The notes: a model not told the origin generated them from the sequence alone. Positions 35,802 through 45,692 are shown, counted from the stretch's first letter. The stretch is 61,955 nucleotides of DNA from Bacillus paramycoides (GCF_001884235.1 NZ_MAOI01000087.1:1-61955), one strand, 5' to 3'. A program made the numbers and translations.

Positions 35802-35837
35802 TGATAAGATACGAAATTATGTTAAGGGGGTTTGCAC

Positions 35838-37025
35838 ATGTTATTACATGCAAATGAAAAAATAAGAGAAACATACGGAGCGTGTTTTACCGCGAAAGAG
35901 ATTGCACAGCAGCCAGGTCTTTGGGAACAAGTATATTCGAATGTTCAAAGTAATCATCATGAAATTACAGCGTTTTTTTCCCATATTTCAAGAAGGCATG
36001 AGCAAGTACGAGTTATTTTTACTGGGGCTGGGACATCAGCTTTTGTTGGAGATACACTCGTTCCATATATAAAAAGAATAGTAGATGTAAAGAAAATGCA
36101 GATTGAAAGTATTCCAACAACAAATATCGTTTCAAGTCCTTATTATTATTTACAACCAAATATCCCAACAATTTTAGTATCGTTTGCTCGCTCTGGTAAT
36201 AGTCCAGAAAGTGTAGCGGCAGTGGAGCTAGCAGAACAAATGATTCATTCTGTTTACCATATTATTTTAACTTGTAATGATGAGGGGAATTTAGCGAAGC
36301 AATTTCAACATAAAGAGAATGCTTTCGTAATGTATATGCCAAAGGAGGCAAATGATCGAGGGTTTGCGATGACAGGTAGTTTTACCTCAATGATGTTAAC
36401 GGCACTTTTATTATGTAACTATAACGAAATCACTCTTTTACAATCTAGCATTACGGATATTGTTCAGCTAGGAAAGAAGGTAATCGAAAAGCAAGAACGG
36501 GAAATGAAGCAAATTGCAGAAAAAGAATTTCATAAAATTGTATTTTTAGGATCAGGCGTATTCGAAGGCCTTTCTAGGGAGGCTGCACTAAAATTTTTAG
36601 AGTTAACGGCTGGCCGCATTCCCGTTATGTTTGACACGCCGCTTGGGTTTAGACATGGACCAAAATCAATTTTAGATGAAGATACAGCTGTTGTATTGTT
36701 TTTATCTAATGATGAGTATACAAAAAAGTATGATCTTGATTTATTACGAGAAATTTATCAGGAGAAAGATAGAAACGATATTATTGTCATTGCGCATCAA
36801 GATAGCCAGGAAGCAAGGCAGTATTGCAATACATTTTTATGCAATGACGGAAACGATTTGAAGGATGATGTATATATTACGTTTATTTATATATTATATG
36901 GTCAAATTTTAGCGTTATATAAATCTATTGCATTAGGTATTACTCCAGACAATCCTTGCCCGAGCGGAAGTGTAAATCGTGTCGTTCAAGGTGTAACCGT
37001 ACATCCTTATAAAGGAAAGGAATAG
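35838..37025 (+). CDS. agaS: AgaS-like galactosamine-6-phosphate deaminase/isomerase
   Basis: The 395-residue protein has two SIS sugar-phosphate domains (VIFTGAGTSAFVGDTLVPYI, SFARSGNSPESVAA and IVFLGSGVFEGLSREAALKF) and the active-site loop DTPLGFRHGPKS. AgaS converts GalN-6-P to tagatose-6-P plus ammonia. GGGGG lies 7 nt before the ATG at 35838. It is followed six bases later by the deacetylase gene, giving the usual order for GalNAc catabolism. Confidence 0.92.
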   Translation: MLLHANEKIRETYGACFTAKEIAQQPGLWEQVYSNVQSNHHEITAFFSHISRRHEQVRVIFTGAGTSAFVGDTLVPYIKRIVDVKKMQIESIPTTNIVSSPYYYLQPNIPTILVSFARSGNSPESVAAVELAEQMIHSVYHIILTCNDEGNLAKQFQHKENAFVMYMPKEANDRGFAMTGSFTSMMLTALLLCNYNEITLLQSSITDIVQLGKKVIEKQEREMKQIAEKEFHKIVFLGSGVFEGLSREAALKFLELTAGRIPVMFDTPLGFRHGPKSILDEDTAVVLFLSNDEYTKKYDLDLLREIYQEKDRNDIIVIAHQDSQEARQYCNTFLCNDGNDLKDDVYITFIYILYGQILALYKSIALGITPDNPCPSGSVNRVVQGVTVHPYKGKE

Positions 37026-37031
37026 AAATGT

Positions 37032-38195
37032 ATGAATTATTATGTCAAAGCATCAATGTATTTACTCGAAGAGAGGGTACGTGAAGGTGGGTATTTACAT
37101 ATTGTAAATGGCTACTTTCTAAAACATGTTGAAGAAATAGTAGACGGAGCAATGGTAATGGATTTTGAAGGGAGTATTATTGCTCCGGGGTTTGTTGATA
37201 CACATATTCATGGTTTAGCGGGACATGATGTAATGGATGGTACATATGAATCGTTAAACAATATTTCTATTAAGTTATTGGAGAATGGTGTTACGAGCTT
37301 TTTGCCTACAACATTAACTGATTCTTTAGAAAATACTACAAAGGCTTTACAAAATATAGCTCATGCAAAAAGAAAGGGAGTTGCAGGAGCTACTATTATT
37401 GGAGCTTTTCTTGAAGGACCTTGTTTTACTGAAGCCTATAAAGGTGCGCAAAATCCAAAGTATTTTATTAACCCAACGATTGAGTTGTTAGAAGAGTGGA
37501 TTGCTGAATCAGAAGGAACAGTTAGAAAAATTGCAATGGCACCAGAAAGAGAAGGTGCTATCGCCTTTATACAGCAAGCGGTAAAAAATAATATTCGCGT
37601 GGCAATTGGTCATACAGATGCGAACTATGAAGTATGCCAGGAAGCAATTCAAGCAGGAGCGACAATCTTTGTGCATACGTTTAATGGAATGAAGGGGCTA
37701 CATCACCGTGAACCTGGCGTTGTTGGAGCCGCACTTTCTACTGAACATGTGTACAGTGAAATCATTGCAGACGGACATCATGTGCATCCAAGTGCAGTGA
37801 ATATTTTGTATAAATGTAAAGGATACGATAAAACCTGTCTAGTTAGTGATTGCATGCGAGCGGGCTTATTAGGAGATGGCATATATCATTTAGGAGAATT
37901 TGCTGTTCATGTAAAAGATGGAGTAGCTCGAACAGAAACAGGATCTTTAGCAGGGAGCACACTTCGATTTATTGATGGTGTGAAGAATATCAAGAAATGG
38001 ACAAATGCATCGTTATGGGAAAGTGTTCATATGGGATCACTTATTCCTGCCAAAAGTATTGGAGCTGACAGAGAAATTGGGAGCATCGCACCAGGAAAAA
38101 GAGCAGATTTTCTTATATTAACAGACGATTTAGAGCTTATCGGAACAGTTGTTAGAGGAGAAATGAAATATAAAAAGAAAATGGAAAGGGTTTGA
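37032..38195 (+). CDS. nagA: N-acetylhexosamine-6-phosphate deacetylase (NagA/AgaA family)
   Basis: This 387-residue amidohydrolase removes acetate from GlcNAc-6-P or GalNAc-6-P. It has the metal motif GFVDTHIHGLAGHDVMDG, the Glu ligand in FLEGPC, His ligands in AIGHTDAN and FVHTFNGMKGLHHREPG, and the catalytic Asp near GSLAGSTL. Its position between agaS and a tagatose-bisphosphate aldolase points to GalNAc-6-P as substrate (AgaA role). Confidence 0.93.
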   Translation: MNYYVKASMYLLEERVREGGYLHIVNGYFLKHVEEIVDGAMVMDFEGSIIAPGFVDTHIHGLAGHDVMDGTYESLNNISIKLLENGVTSFLPTTLTDSLENTTKALQNIAHAKRKGVAGATIIGAFLEGPCFTEAYKGAQNPKYFINPTIELLEEWIAESEGTVRKIAMAPEREGAIAFIQQAVKNNIRVAIGHTDANYEVCQEAIQAGATIFVHTFNGMKGLHHREPGVVGAALSTEHVYSEIIADGHHVHPSAVNILYKCKGYDKTCLVSDCMRAGLLGDGIYHLGEFAVHVKDGVARTETGSLAGSTLRFIDGVKNIKKWTNASLWESVHMGSLIPAKSIGADREIGSIAPGKRADFLILTDDLELIGTVVRGEMKYKKKMERV

Positions 38196-38199
38196 GAAT

Positions 38200-39045
38200 A
38201 TGCTTGTTTCAACTCAATTTATATTAAGAAATGCACAAGAATGTGGATACGCGGTTCCTGCTTTTAATATTCATAACTTAGAAACTTTAAAAGCGGTAGT
38301 TGAAACCGCGGTAGAACTACGATCACCTGTTATTATCGCGGCAACACCAGGTACAATAAAGTATATGGGAAAAGAAATTGTTGTGAATATGATTGAAGCG
38401 GCAAGAACGCGATATGATGTACCAATTAGCCTACATTTGGATCATCATGAAGATATAGAAGATATTAAAAGTTGCATTGATTTAGGGGTTCGCTCTGTTA
38501 TGATTGATGCATCACATCATTCGTTTGAAGAAAATATTCAGATTGTTCAGGAAGTTGTTTCGTATGCAAAACAATACGAAGCAACAGTAGAAGCGGAATT
38601 AGGTCAATTATCAGGAATTGAAGAAAATATAGTAGTAGAAAACTCGATCTATACAGATCCGTATCAAGCAAAAGAATTTGTAGAGCGCACGAATATTGAC
38701 TCATTAGCAGTTGCGATCGGAACAGCGCATGGTTTATATAAAGGAGAACCAAAGTTAGATTTACAAAGATTAGCAGATATTCAAAAGCAAGTTGATATTC
38801 CACTTGTACTTCATGGAGCATCTGGATTATCTGATAGTTTAGTGCAAGAAACAATCAGATTGGGCATTTGTAAAGTGAATATCGCAACAGAATTAAAAAT
38901 TGCATTTGTCACAGCGTTACGCAATTATCTACAAACGCACCCAGAAGAAAACGATCCGCGAAAATACTTTGCAGATGCTATTGTGGAGATGAAACGAGTC
39001 GTTGCGGATAAAATAAAGATGTGTAAAAGTTTGAATCGTATATAA
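38200..39045 (+). CDS. Class II tagatose-1,6-bisphosphate aldolase (KbaY/GatY type)
   Basis: The 281-residue class II aldolase has the start ECGYAVPAFNIHNLET, the zinc-binding region ISLHLDHHEDIE, the VEAELGQLSG segment and HGASGLSD near the C-terminus. It cleaves tagatose-1,6-bisphosphate (or fructose-1,6-bisphosphate) to dihydroxyacetone phosphate and glyceraldehyde-3-phosphate. Operon context favours tagatose bisphosphate. It begins 4 bp after nagA. Confidence 0.9.
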   Translation: MLVSTQFILRNAQECGYAVPAFNIHNLETLKAVVETAVELRSPVIIAATPGTIKYMGKEIVVNMIEAARTRYDVPISLHLDHHEDIEDIKSCIDLGVRSVMIDASHHSFEENIQIVQEVVSYAKQYEATVEAELGQLSGIEENIVVENSIYTDPYQAKEFVERTNIDSLAVAIGTAHGLYKGEPKLDLQRLADIQKQVDIPLVLHGASGLSDSLVQETIRLGICKVNIATELKIAFVTALRNYLQTHPEENDPRKYFADAIVEMKRVVADKIKMCKSLNRI

Positions 39046-39057
39046 GGTGCTATTCTT

Positions 39058-39981
39058 ATGATTGCAACGATTAATTTAAATCCATCTGTCGATATGCGAT
39101 ATGAGTTAGATGAATTAAAGCCATATGAAGTACACCGCACGAAAGAATATGAAAAAACAGCTGGCGGCAAAGGTATGAATGTATCGAGAGTACTTCGTTT
39201 ATTAGGAGAAGAGATTACAGGCAGCGGCCTACTCGGTGGCAGAAATGGCGATTTTATAAGAGAAAAGTTGAAAGAACTATCAATTACAGACGAGTTTGTT
39301 TCCATTAAAGAAGAAACTCGCAATTGCTTAGCATTAATAACAAAGAATTCTGCTTCAGCTACAGAAATATTAGAAGCAGGTCCAGCTATTTCGGAAGATG
39401 AAATAGCTCTTTTTATAAAAAAATATGAAAAAATTGTAGACAACTTTGAGTTTATTGTTGCATCGGGAAGCTTACCAAGTGGTATTCCAAAATCATTTTA
39501 TAAACAGTTGGCGCAAAAAGCTGCTGAAAATGGTAAGAAATTTATATTAGATACAAGTGGGGAAACATTATCTCATGGTATACAAGGAAAGCCATTTTTA
39601 ATTAAACCAAACAAGCAAGAGATTTGTCAGTTCCTTCAAAAACAGTACGTATCGCAGGAAGAAATGGTCGCAGCGGCAACTAGAATATGCCGGGGCGGCG
39701 TACAGTATGTTCTTCTTTCACTTGGAAAAGAAGGGGCGATACTTATAGCGAAAGATGAGAGGTTTAGGGCGATTTTACCAGAAATAGACTCTATCAATTC
39801 GGTTGGTTCAGGGGATGCAATGGTTGCGGGCATAACGTATGCACTCGCAAAAGGATATGAGATAAAGGATGCACTTCGATTTTCTGCTGCTTGTGGCATG
39901 GCGAATGCAGCAGAGCAAGCAACAGGTTATATACAACCTCAACTTGTAGAGAAGTTCTATAACGAAATTACAATTGTATAA
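39058..39981 (+). CDS. PfkB-family tagatose-6-phosphate kinase
   Basis: The 307-residue kinase has the PfkB features TAGGKGMNVSRVLRLLG, ILDTSGETL and the ATP/catalytic motif NSVGSGDAMVAGI. It resembles LacC/FruK enzymes. Beside agaS and a KbaY-like aldolase it most likely makes tagatose-1,6-bisphosphate from tagatose-6-P. Fructose-1-P or tagatose-1-P kinase activity cannot be excluded. Confidence 0.9.
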   Translation: MIATINLNPSVDMRYELDELKPYEVHRTKEYEKTAGGKGMNVSRVLRLLGEEITGSGLLGGRNGDFIREKLKELSITDEFVSIKEETRNCLALITKNSASATEILEAGPAISEDEIALFIKKYEKIVDNFEFIVASGSLPSGIPKSFYKQLAQKAAENGKKFILDTSGETLSHGIQGKPFLIKPNKQEICQFLQKQYVSQEEMVAAATRICRGGVQYVLLSLGKEGAILIAKDERFRAILPEIDSINSVGSGDAMVAGITYALAKGYEIKDALRFSAACGMANAAEQATGYIQPQLVEKFYNEITIV

Positions 39982-40000
39982 AAGTAGGAAGGAGAGAAAT

Positions 40001-40939
40001 ATGGGGAAAAGCTTTGCTTGTTTTGATATTGGAGGAACATTTATTAAATATGCGATGATTGATGAACAAGGAACAATATATGAAAAAGGAAAAATACAAA
40101 CACCAGCACACAATCAAAAAAACGAAATTCTGCAGCGTATTTGTGACACAATACGTGAATTAGAAAAGAATGATAAGATTCATTCCGTTGGGGTGTCGTC
40201 ATGTGGACTGATTGACAATGAACGAGGAGAAGTTATATTTTCTGCCAATATTCCGGGGTATAGTGGCACGAACATAACAGACTATATTTATAGAGAAACC
40301 GGTTATACCGCAACTGTTGAAAACGATGTTCGTTCAGCTTGCATTGGTGAAATGTGGAAAGGGGTAGGTAGTGGAAAAGAACATATTGTTTTAATTACGC
40401 TTGGAACAGGGATCGGTAGCGGTATTATGATAAATGGTCAAATGCTCCAAGGTGCAAACGGACTAGCTGGAGAGCTCGGTCATATGACAATTGTCCATAA
40501 TGGAGAAGCTTGCAGTTGCGGCGGGAAAGGATGTTACGAAAGATATGCATCAACTTCAGCTCTAATTCGTCAGTATCAAGAAGCTTCCAGATTACAAGGG
40601 ATAGAAATAAACACCATTACAGGTGAAGAAATTATAGAACGCATACATGGAGGAGAGCAGTTAGCAAAAGATGTATATGAACAGTTTTTACAATATGTCA
40701 CTACTGGACTAGTGAATATTGCCCATATGTTCAATCCCGAATTAATTATTATTGGAGGCGGGATTGCTGAACAAGGGGAACCTTTCTTGCAACAAATTCA
40801 AGAAAGGTTTCACCAAGCAGTAATGGAGATTTATCAAAAAAAGACGGATATAGTTTTAGCAGCATTACATAATGATGCAGGTGTGTATGGGGCTTGTTAT
40901 GTGGCGCTCAACCGGTTGGAAAAAGAATTACTATTTTAG
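40001..40939 (+). CDS. ROK-family sugar kinase, probable GalNAc kinase
   Basis: This 312-residue ROK kinase has the phosphate motif FDIGGTFIKYAMID, the active-site GNGLAGELGHM-type segment (ANGLAGELGHMTIVHNGE) and the zinc motif CSCGGKGCYERYAS. AGGAAGGAG precedes the ATG at 40001; an earlier in-frame ATG at 39974 lies inside the preceding gene. Because the operon has no PTS components, this kinase is the logical source of GalNAc-6-P (or GlcNAc-6-P) from ABC-imported sugar. Confidence 0.9.
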   Translation: MGKSFACFDIGGTFIKYAMIDEQGTIYEKGKIQTPAHNQKNEILQRICDTIRELEKNDKIHSVGVSSCGLIDNERGEVIFSANIPGYSGTNITDYIYRETGYTATVENDVRSACIGEMWKGVGSGKEHIVLITLGTGIGSGIMINGQMLQGANGLAGELGHMTIVHNGEACSCGGKGCYERYASTSALIRQYQEASRLQGIEINTITGEEIIERIHGGEQLAKDVYEQFLQYVTTGLVNIAHMFNPELIIIGGGIAEQGEPFLQQIQERFHQAVMEIYQKKTDIVLAALHNDAGVYGACYVALNRLEKELLF

Positions 40940-40960
40940 AATAGTAATTCTTTTTTTATG
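40921..40960 (+). terminator. Terminator of the GalNAc operon
   Basis: A perfect 15-bp stem (AAAAGAATTACTATT and complement) with a TTAG loop overlaps the ROK gene's stop and runs into seven Ts. Confidence 0.92.
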
Positions 40961-41250
40961 AAAGTTGCTACCCGTGTCTATCAAAATATTAGATTGATAA
41001 CGGATTATAATATTTTCTAATTATCCCCTTTAAAAAGAACGTACATTCGCACATAACGAGAACGATTGTTTTTATTTGATTAATAAAGATTCTATGCGTC
41101 AGTTCGTTGTATGAAAAGAGAACGAGACTGCGATATATAAAACATACAAATACATGAAAGGAGGATACAAACCATGAATCACGCACCCTTTCTAAAGTAA
41201 TAGTAACAGTATTTCCAAGATTTATAGATTCATTGCAATTGTCCTTAAGT

Positions 41251-41265
41251 TTTTGCACCAGAACC
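41251..41265 (-). mobile_element. IS6/IS240-like terminal repeat scrap
   Basis: TTTTGCACCAGAACC is the complement of GGTTCTGGTGCAAAA, an IS240-like end, with no transposase nearby. Confidence 0.4.
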
Positions 41266-41314
41266 CTAGAATCTGTATATGTTTCAATATTCAACCATCT
41301 TCATTATAAAATAA

Positions 41315-41336
41315 AAACCTATCCGCAGATAGGTTT
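41315..41336. terminator. Small terminator-like hairpin
   Basis: AAACCTATC / GATAGGTTT with a 4-nt loop lies in an otherwise gene-free stretch (40960-41600). Confidence 0.5.
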
Positions 41337-41536
41337 CTTGTTTATATTTATAGTATCAATTTGAATATTTCCCCAGGGTGTCCCCTCATACCTTGAATCG
41401 TTTCCGTACCCCTTTTACAGTGAAAATCTTCATTGCCATATACATTCTCATTTGTTATCTTTTTGTTACCTTCAGATGAGTCATCTATATGTTAAAATAT
41501 TTATATTCCTCCTAATCAATTTATCCGATTAGGCGT

Positions 41537-41571
41537 GCCCTAAAGAGCCCCTATCTCTTTAGGGCTCTTTT
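41537..41571 (+). terminator. Rho-independent terminator
   Basis: GCCCTAAAGAG / CTCTTTAGGGC is followed by TCTTTTC. No protein gene precedes it closely; it could end a short untranslated RNA starting after TTGTTACC near 41460, but that is speculative. Confidence 0.7.
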
Positions 41572-41604
41572 CATTAAACCTATCATTCTATCTCATTTCT
41601 TTTC

Positions 41605-41760
41605 TCTATAAAGCAAATAAAAAATATTTCATTATCCAAAGAACACTTCAATTATAAATGGTTGTGCTTTGAGGAAGCAGTAACGCTTTTGAAATGGGAT
41701 AGCAACAAAGCAGCATTGTGGGAATTAAACAAAAGGCTATTAAAACAATTAACGTGTTAG
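41605..41760 (+). pseudogene. Nudix hydrolase C-terminal remnant
   Basis: The frame reads SIKQIKNISLSKEHFNYKWL, CFEEAVTLLKWDSNKAALWE, LNKRLLKQLTC and a stop. That is the usual C-terminal part of Nudix pyrophosphohydrolases (LSxEHxxYxWxxxEEA, WDxNKxALWEL). The Nudix box itself is missing. Confidence 0.65.
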
Positions 41761-41831
41761 CTAACAAAGACGATAGTGGAACGAGAATTAAACAACTTAA
41801 GAAAGCCGCAGTTTCCTGATGGTACGCCTAC

Positions 41832-43568
41832 CTAAGAAAGATTTATGTCCTCTTGCAATAGCGGTAAATAAATATTCACCGAGGTTCCTACTCCAACTTT
41901 ACTTGTTATACAAATTCTTCCTTGATGACTTTCAATAATTTTATAACTAATCATTAAACCAAGACCTGTGCCTTTTTCTTTCGTACTATAAAAAGGTTCG
42001 GCAAGTTTTGCAATTCTTTCTTCTGGAATACCAGTCCCTTCATCTGAAATACAAATTTCCACCTCATTATTATTTACTTTCTTAGTGGTAATGATTATGC
42101 CTCCTCCATTTGGCATTGCTTCCATCGAATTTTGTAAAACATTGATAAACACTTGTTTTAATTGCTTTTTACAACAATCAATATATACAACGTCAGGATC
42201 GGTTTGTACTGTGACATGAATATTTGTCATAATTGCCTTTGTATTAATTAATGATACAACGTTTTCTAAGATTACACCGATGCTCTCCTGCTCAAAAGAA
42301 CATACCTCAGGTTTAGCAATAGATAAAAATTCGTGAATAATAGATTCAATGCGCTCAATTTCAGAAAGTATGAGTTGAAAATATTTTGATTCATGTTTCA
42401 TTGGTATCTCTAATAATTGTATAAATCCTTTAATAACAGTGAGTGGGTTTCGCACTTCATGTGCAACCCCTGCAGCGAGTTGACCGACAGTAGCTAATTT
42501 ATCTGATTTATTTAATAGTTCCTCTGTCTTTTTCCGCTCTGTAATATCGCGAACCATAACCATCACTTTATCTGTTAATAGCGGTAAACATCGTGCTTCA
42601 AAAAAGTAAATACTATTATGCATGAGCAAGGAGTATTCTACAATTTCTATGAAATTATTCTGCTGTACCTTTGCAATTGCTTCTTGTAGCTGCAGGGCAA
42701 CATCTAAAGGTAACACATCCTGAAATTTTTTATACATAAATTGTTCGACAGGTACATAAAAACTTGATGGACAGCCAGCTTTAGAATCAACGATTACTCC
42801 GTCAAGTCTTGTTAAAAAACATAAGTCTGGAAGTGCTTTAAAAATTAATTCTAACTCTGAAGATTTTTCTATAAGTTTCTCTTCTATCTTTTTCCGATGC
42901 GTAATATCAATACCAACTGCCCAGTGACTGTATCCAGGAACAGGGAATTCTTCTGACAGGTTTGACCACAGGATTGTTTTTTCATCACCGTTTTTACAAG
43001 TAAGCGTCATTTCCCAATCACGAAAGTTTTTACCGAGTTCAGAAAATCCATGAAGTAACTGGTTCCGATACGTTTCATCTGGATAAAGTAGTTCTAACGC
43101 GCAAGGATTGTTAACAATTTCAGCGGCACTGTAACCTGTTACAAGTTCACACTCTCGGTTCCATATGACAATATTCCCTTCTTCATCACAAGCATCAACC
43201 ATAACGGGCATGTTGTGTAAAATCGTATATAATTTTTCAGCAGGGATAGATTGATCTTTCTGTAATTGATGTAATGTATTCATTCCTTTATTCGTTATAA
43301 TCGTTGCAAGGGATTTAAAGTATTTAGTGCAAGATTCAATACTATCTTTAGGCGACAAAATCACAAAATCACCAATCGTATTTTCATTGAATATAATAGG
43401 GACATGAATTTTTGTATGTAAATGTATATCAGAGGATGGTGTGCCGTAATGAAATATGATTCCTCCGTTGCAATCAAGCAGCTGATGTGAAATCTGTGTT
43501 AAAAGATAAAAGTGTTCTGCCATAGTTTGTATTTCTTTTACGTCAATAATCTCTGTCAGTTTGTACAT
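41832..43568 (-). CDS. Soluble PAS-domain sensor histidine kinase
   Basis: The 578-residue kinase has no membrane segments. The N-terminal ~100 residues look like a small ligand-binding (PocR-like) module, followed by two PAS domains, a HisKA domain (AHEVRNPLTVIKGF, phosphoacceptor His370) and an ATPase domain (N box NVLQNSMEA, G boxes DEGTGIP and GTGLGL). GGGGTGAG precedes the ATG. There is no adjacent response regulator; it resembles sporulation phosphorelay kinases such as KinA/KinE. Its H box and ATPase are similar to those of the kinase at 1599. Confidence 0.9.
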   Translation of the reverse strand: MYKLTEIIDVKEIQTMAEHFYLLTQISHQLLDCNGGIIFHYGTPSSDIHLHTKIHVPIIFNENTIGDFVILSPKDSIESCTKYFKSLATIITNKGMNTLHQLQKDQSIPAEKLYTILHNMPVMVDACDEEGNIVIWNRECELVTGYSAAEIVNNPCALELLYPDETYRNQLLHGFSELGKNFRDWEMTLTCKNGDEKTILWSNLSEEFPVPGYSHWAVGIDITHRKKIEEKLIEKSSELELIFKALPDLCFLTRLDGVIVDSKAGCPSSFYVPVEQFMYKKFQDVLPLDVALQLQEAIAKVQQNNFIEIVEYSLLMHNSIYFFEARCLPLLTDKVMVMVRDITERKKTEELLNKSDKLATVGQLAAGVAHEVRNPLTVIKGFIQLLEIPMKHESKYFQLILSEIERIESIIHEFLSIAKPEVCSFEQESIGVILENVVSLINTKAIMTNIHVTVQTDPDVVYIDCCKKQLKQVFINVLQNSMEAMPNGGGIIITTKKVNNNEVEICISDEGTGIPEERIAKLAEPFYSTKEKGTGLGLMISYKIIESHQGRICITSKVGVGTSVNIYLPLLQEDINLS

Positions 43569-43816
43569 ATTCTCTCACCCCTATGTATGTAAACATGCTT
43601 ATGTAGTTATTTTTTAAATTTTCTTAGTTTTTTTATTATACAAATTAAATGTGTCGAGGTACACAGAAAAGATGGGTTATTTTAATTTTCAAACGATTCC
43701 CGCACATTTTTCATAAAAATGCTTTCCAAAAACTCACCTTAAAAACTATGTCCCTGGTAGGTGATTTTTTGAATTACTATCTCAACTATCATCAACAATA
43801 AATGAAATTTTTACAG

Positions 43817-43852
43817 AAAAAAACAACTTGGATATGGACAAGTTGTTTTTTT
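43817..43852 (+). terminator. Terminator-like hairpin
   Basis: AAAAAACAACTTG / CAAGTTGTTTTTT with an 8-nt loop lies in the gap upstream of the kinase gene. No gene ends nearby on the plus strand, so its owner is unclear. Confidence 0.6.
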
Positions 43853-44002
43853 CTAAAGGGCACAGCAAAGAAAGAGTGGAGGAAAAAATACATATACACA
43901 TGTCAATGATGTAAAGTAAATCAACAAATAAAACTAAAAATTCAGATAACTATATCACTAAGGGTTTTTGTTTACTCTTTCTTTGTAATTATAAGTCTAG
44001 CT

Positions 44003-44392
44003 TGAACTACTCACCACTTAACGTCCTTACGGACTGTTTGAAGTGGGAGATTCCTGCGAACACCGATGTATCCACCGGTTATCTTAGCAGGCTCTGCCCG
44101 TAGTCCCTACGGTGAAAACATAAGTATCTTGTACGTTGACTCACCACGCTTCCTACTTTAGCTTGATTTTCGCAACTTCGGCAAGCGTGGGGCGATAGAA
44201 CGTTGAAGATTTTACGGTTGCAACGTTTTTCTGCAACCAACCTCATATCTTCAGTTTTCAAAGAGCAATCTGTACAAATATAGGATAGCAAACATGTTGG
44301 CTTATGCCAACCGACATTCATCTCCCACCTAAAATTGGTGTTTCACACCTTCACATTTTTGAGGAAGGAGTCTTCTGTCGGAAAACGATAAA
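44003..44392 (-). mobile_element. IS605-family derivative retaining both ends but no transposase
   Basis: On the minus strand the left end starts TTTATCGTTTTCCGACAGAA and is followed by GGTGGGAGATGAATG and GGCATAAGCCAAC. The same series opens the copy at 57789. The right end is the CCCACTTCAAAC to GTGGTGAGTAGTTCA palindromic region typical of IS200/IS605 elements. About 390 bp in all, with hairpins (GGTTGCA/TGCAACC; AGTCCGTAAGGACG) but no tnpA or tnpB. The right part corresponds to where the TnpB guide (omega/re) RNA is encoded. A frame at 44079-44321 with CTDC and CRSC may be accidental. Confidence 0.6.
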
Positions 44393-44533
44393 AAGTTTTG
44401 AATTTCTTGAGCAAATAGTTGTAATACATCAGATACAGAAATAGTCATATAAAAACGCCATCCTTTCCTATGATTCTACAGAAAGAATAGCGTGTTTTCT
44501 CCCTTTAAGGAAATTTAGTCTTGATAGCGATAC

Positions 44534-45439
44534 CTAAGTGGCCCATGAAATAATTTCCTGTTCATCAAGTAAGAACTTCAAGCTTGATAAAGAGATTGTT
44601 TGGAAATTCTCTTTCGACATACGTTTTCGATAATGCGTAGGTGTTTCTCCAGTCACTTTTTTAAATATGCGGCTAAAGACTACTAAACTACGAAAGCCCA
44701 CTTGATAAGAAATGTTTTCTACCGATTCATTTGTCATTGAAAGTAAATATGCTCCGTGATTAATGCGCGCCCTTAAAATCCAGTCCTTCATACTCATCCC
44801 GAAATGATTGTGAAAGACACGCGAAAGATGGCTTCGATTAACCGCAAGATGATTTGCCACATTACTTACTGTAATCTCTTCTAGATAGTGCTTTCCAATA
44901 TATATCATCGCTTCAATCGCGAGTCGTGAAAACTTTTGTTTTACTCCTATTGATAATTCGCCACCATCTGTAAGTAATAATCGTAAAAACCGATAGGTCA
45001 ACTCATTCAACTTTAATTCATCTCCTAATGTGTCGTGGGAGCAATTCATACACTCCAAGATAATATCCGAATATTGTTGAATATTAGTTGAAGTAATAGA
45101 GTAGTTATCTTCTTTAAAACTCGAATAACGAATAATTTCATCTGCTACCTTCCCACCAAATGACAGCCACACATACAACCACGGTTCTTCTGCATCCGAG
45201 CGATAAAAGGTCGACTCTCCTGGGCGAATGAGAAAAATATTTCCTTTTTTTAATGAATATTTTTTATCTTTTACATAGTACATTCCTTTTCCATCCAACA
45301 CGACATGAATAATGTAGCTGTTACGCACAGCTGGTCCAAAAGCATGAAAAGGCAGTGTTTTTGAAAAACCACAAAAATCAAAATAAAGTTCGCTTGAGAA
45401 GTGATGCTGTTCTTTTTTCATAAAGATTGCTTGTTCCAT
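44534..45439 (-). CDS. AraC-family regulator of the gal operon
   Basis: The 301-residue protein has an N-terminal cupin-like sugar-sensing domain (YSLKKGNIFLIRPGESTFYR) and two C-terminal helix-turn-helix motifs (VSNVANHLAVNRSHLSRVFH and VENISYQVGFRSLVVFSRIF, ending TGETPTHYRKRM). This is the MsmR/RafR type of carbohydrate activator. GAGGGGAG precedes the ATG. It is divergent from the sugar symporter and the galM-K-T-E genes, its probable targets. Confidence 0.92.
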   Translation of the reverse strand: MEQAIFMKKEQHHFSSELYFDFCGFSKTLPFHAFGPAVRNSYIIHVVLDGKGMYYVKDKKYSLKKGNIFLIRPGESTFYRSDAEEPWLYVWLSFGGKVADEIIRYSSFKEDNYSITSTNIQQYSDIILECMNCSHDTLGDELKLNELTYRFLRLLLTDGGELSIGVKQKFSRLAIEAMIYIGKHYLEEITVSNVANHLAVNRSHLSRVFHNHFGMSMKDWILRARINHGAYLLSMTNESVENISYQVGFRSLVVFSRIFKKVTGETPTHYRKRMSKENFQTISLSSLKFLLDEQEIISWAT

Positions 45440-45537
45440 GGGCTTCTCCCCTCTTCGTGATTACTATAATTTAATCTGCCTTTTGAAGGAAGAAATGCAA
45501 CAAAAGGTTAAATCAAAGTCACAAAATGATATAAAAC

Positions 45538-45551
45538 AGAAAGCGCTTTCT
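45538..45551. promoter_or_regulatory. cre site (CcpA) upstream of the gal operon
   Basis: AGAAAGCGCTTTCT is a perfect palindrome matching the catabolite-responsive element consensus; TATAAT follows at 45560. A weaker match, TTGTAAACGCTCTTA, lies at 45627. This implies glucose repression of the operon. Confidence 0.7.
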
Positions 45552-45692
45552 TGTTAAACTATAATTGAAAAAGAAAACCAAAGGAAGGAGATTAATGTAG
45601 TTCGTCAGTCTTTTTATGTTTAATTTTGTAAACGCTCTTATATCATTATTAAAATTAAATTGCGAGAAAAATTACAAAAAAGGAGAATGAAC

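Noticed and set aside
41460-41571. Possible small RNA ending at the 41537 terminator
   Set aside because: Only a terminator and a weak -35-like motif are visible; no promoter pair or conserved fold that I can support.
44079-44321. 80-codon frame with CTDC and CRSC inside the IS605-derived element
   Set aside because: It could be a zinc-ribbon peptide, but the start lies in the element's left-end repeat region and the sequence corresponds to structured non-coding parts, so I kept it only as a note.
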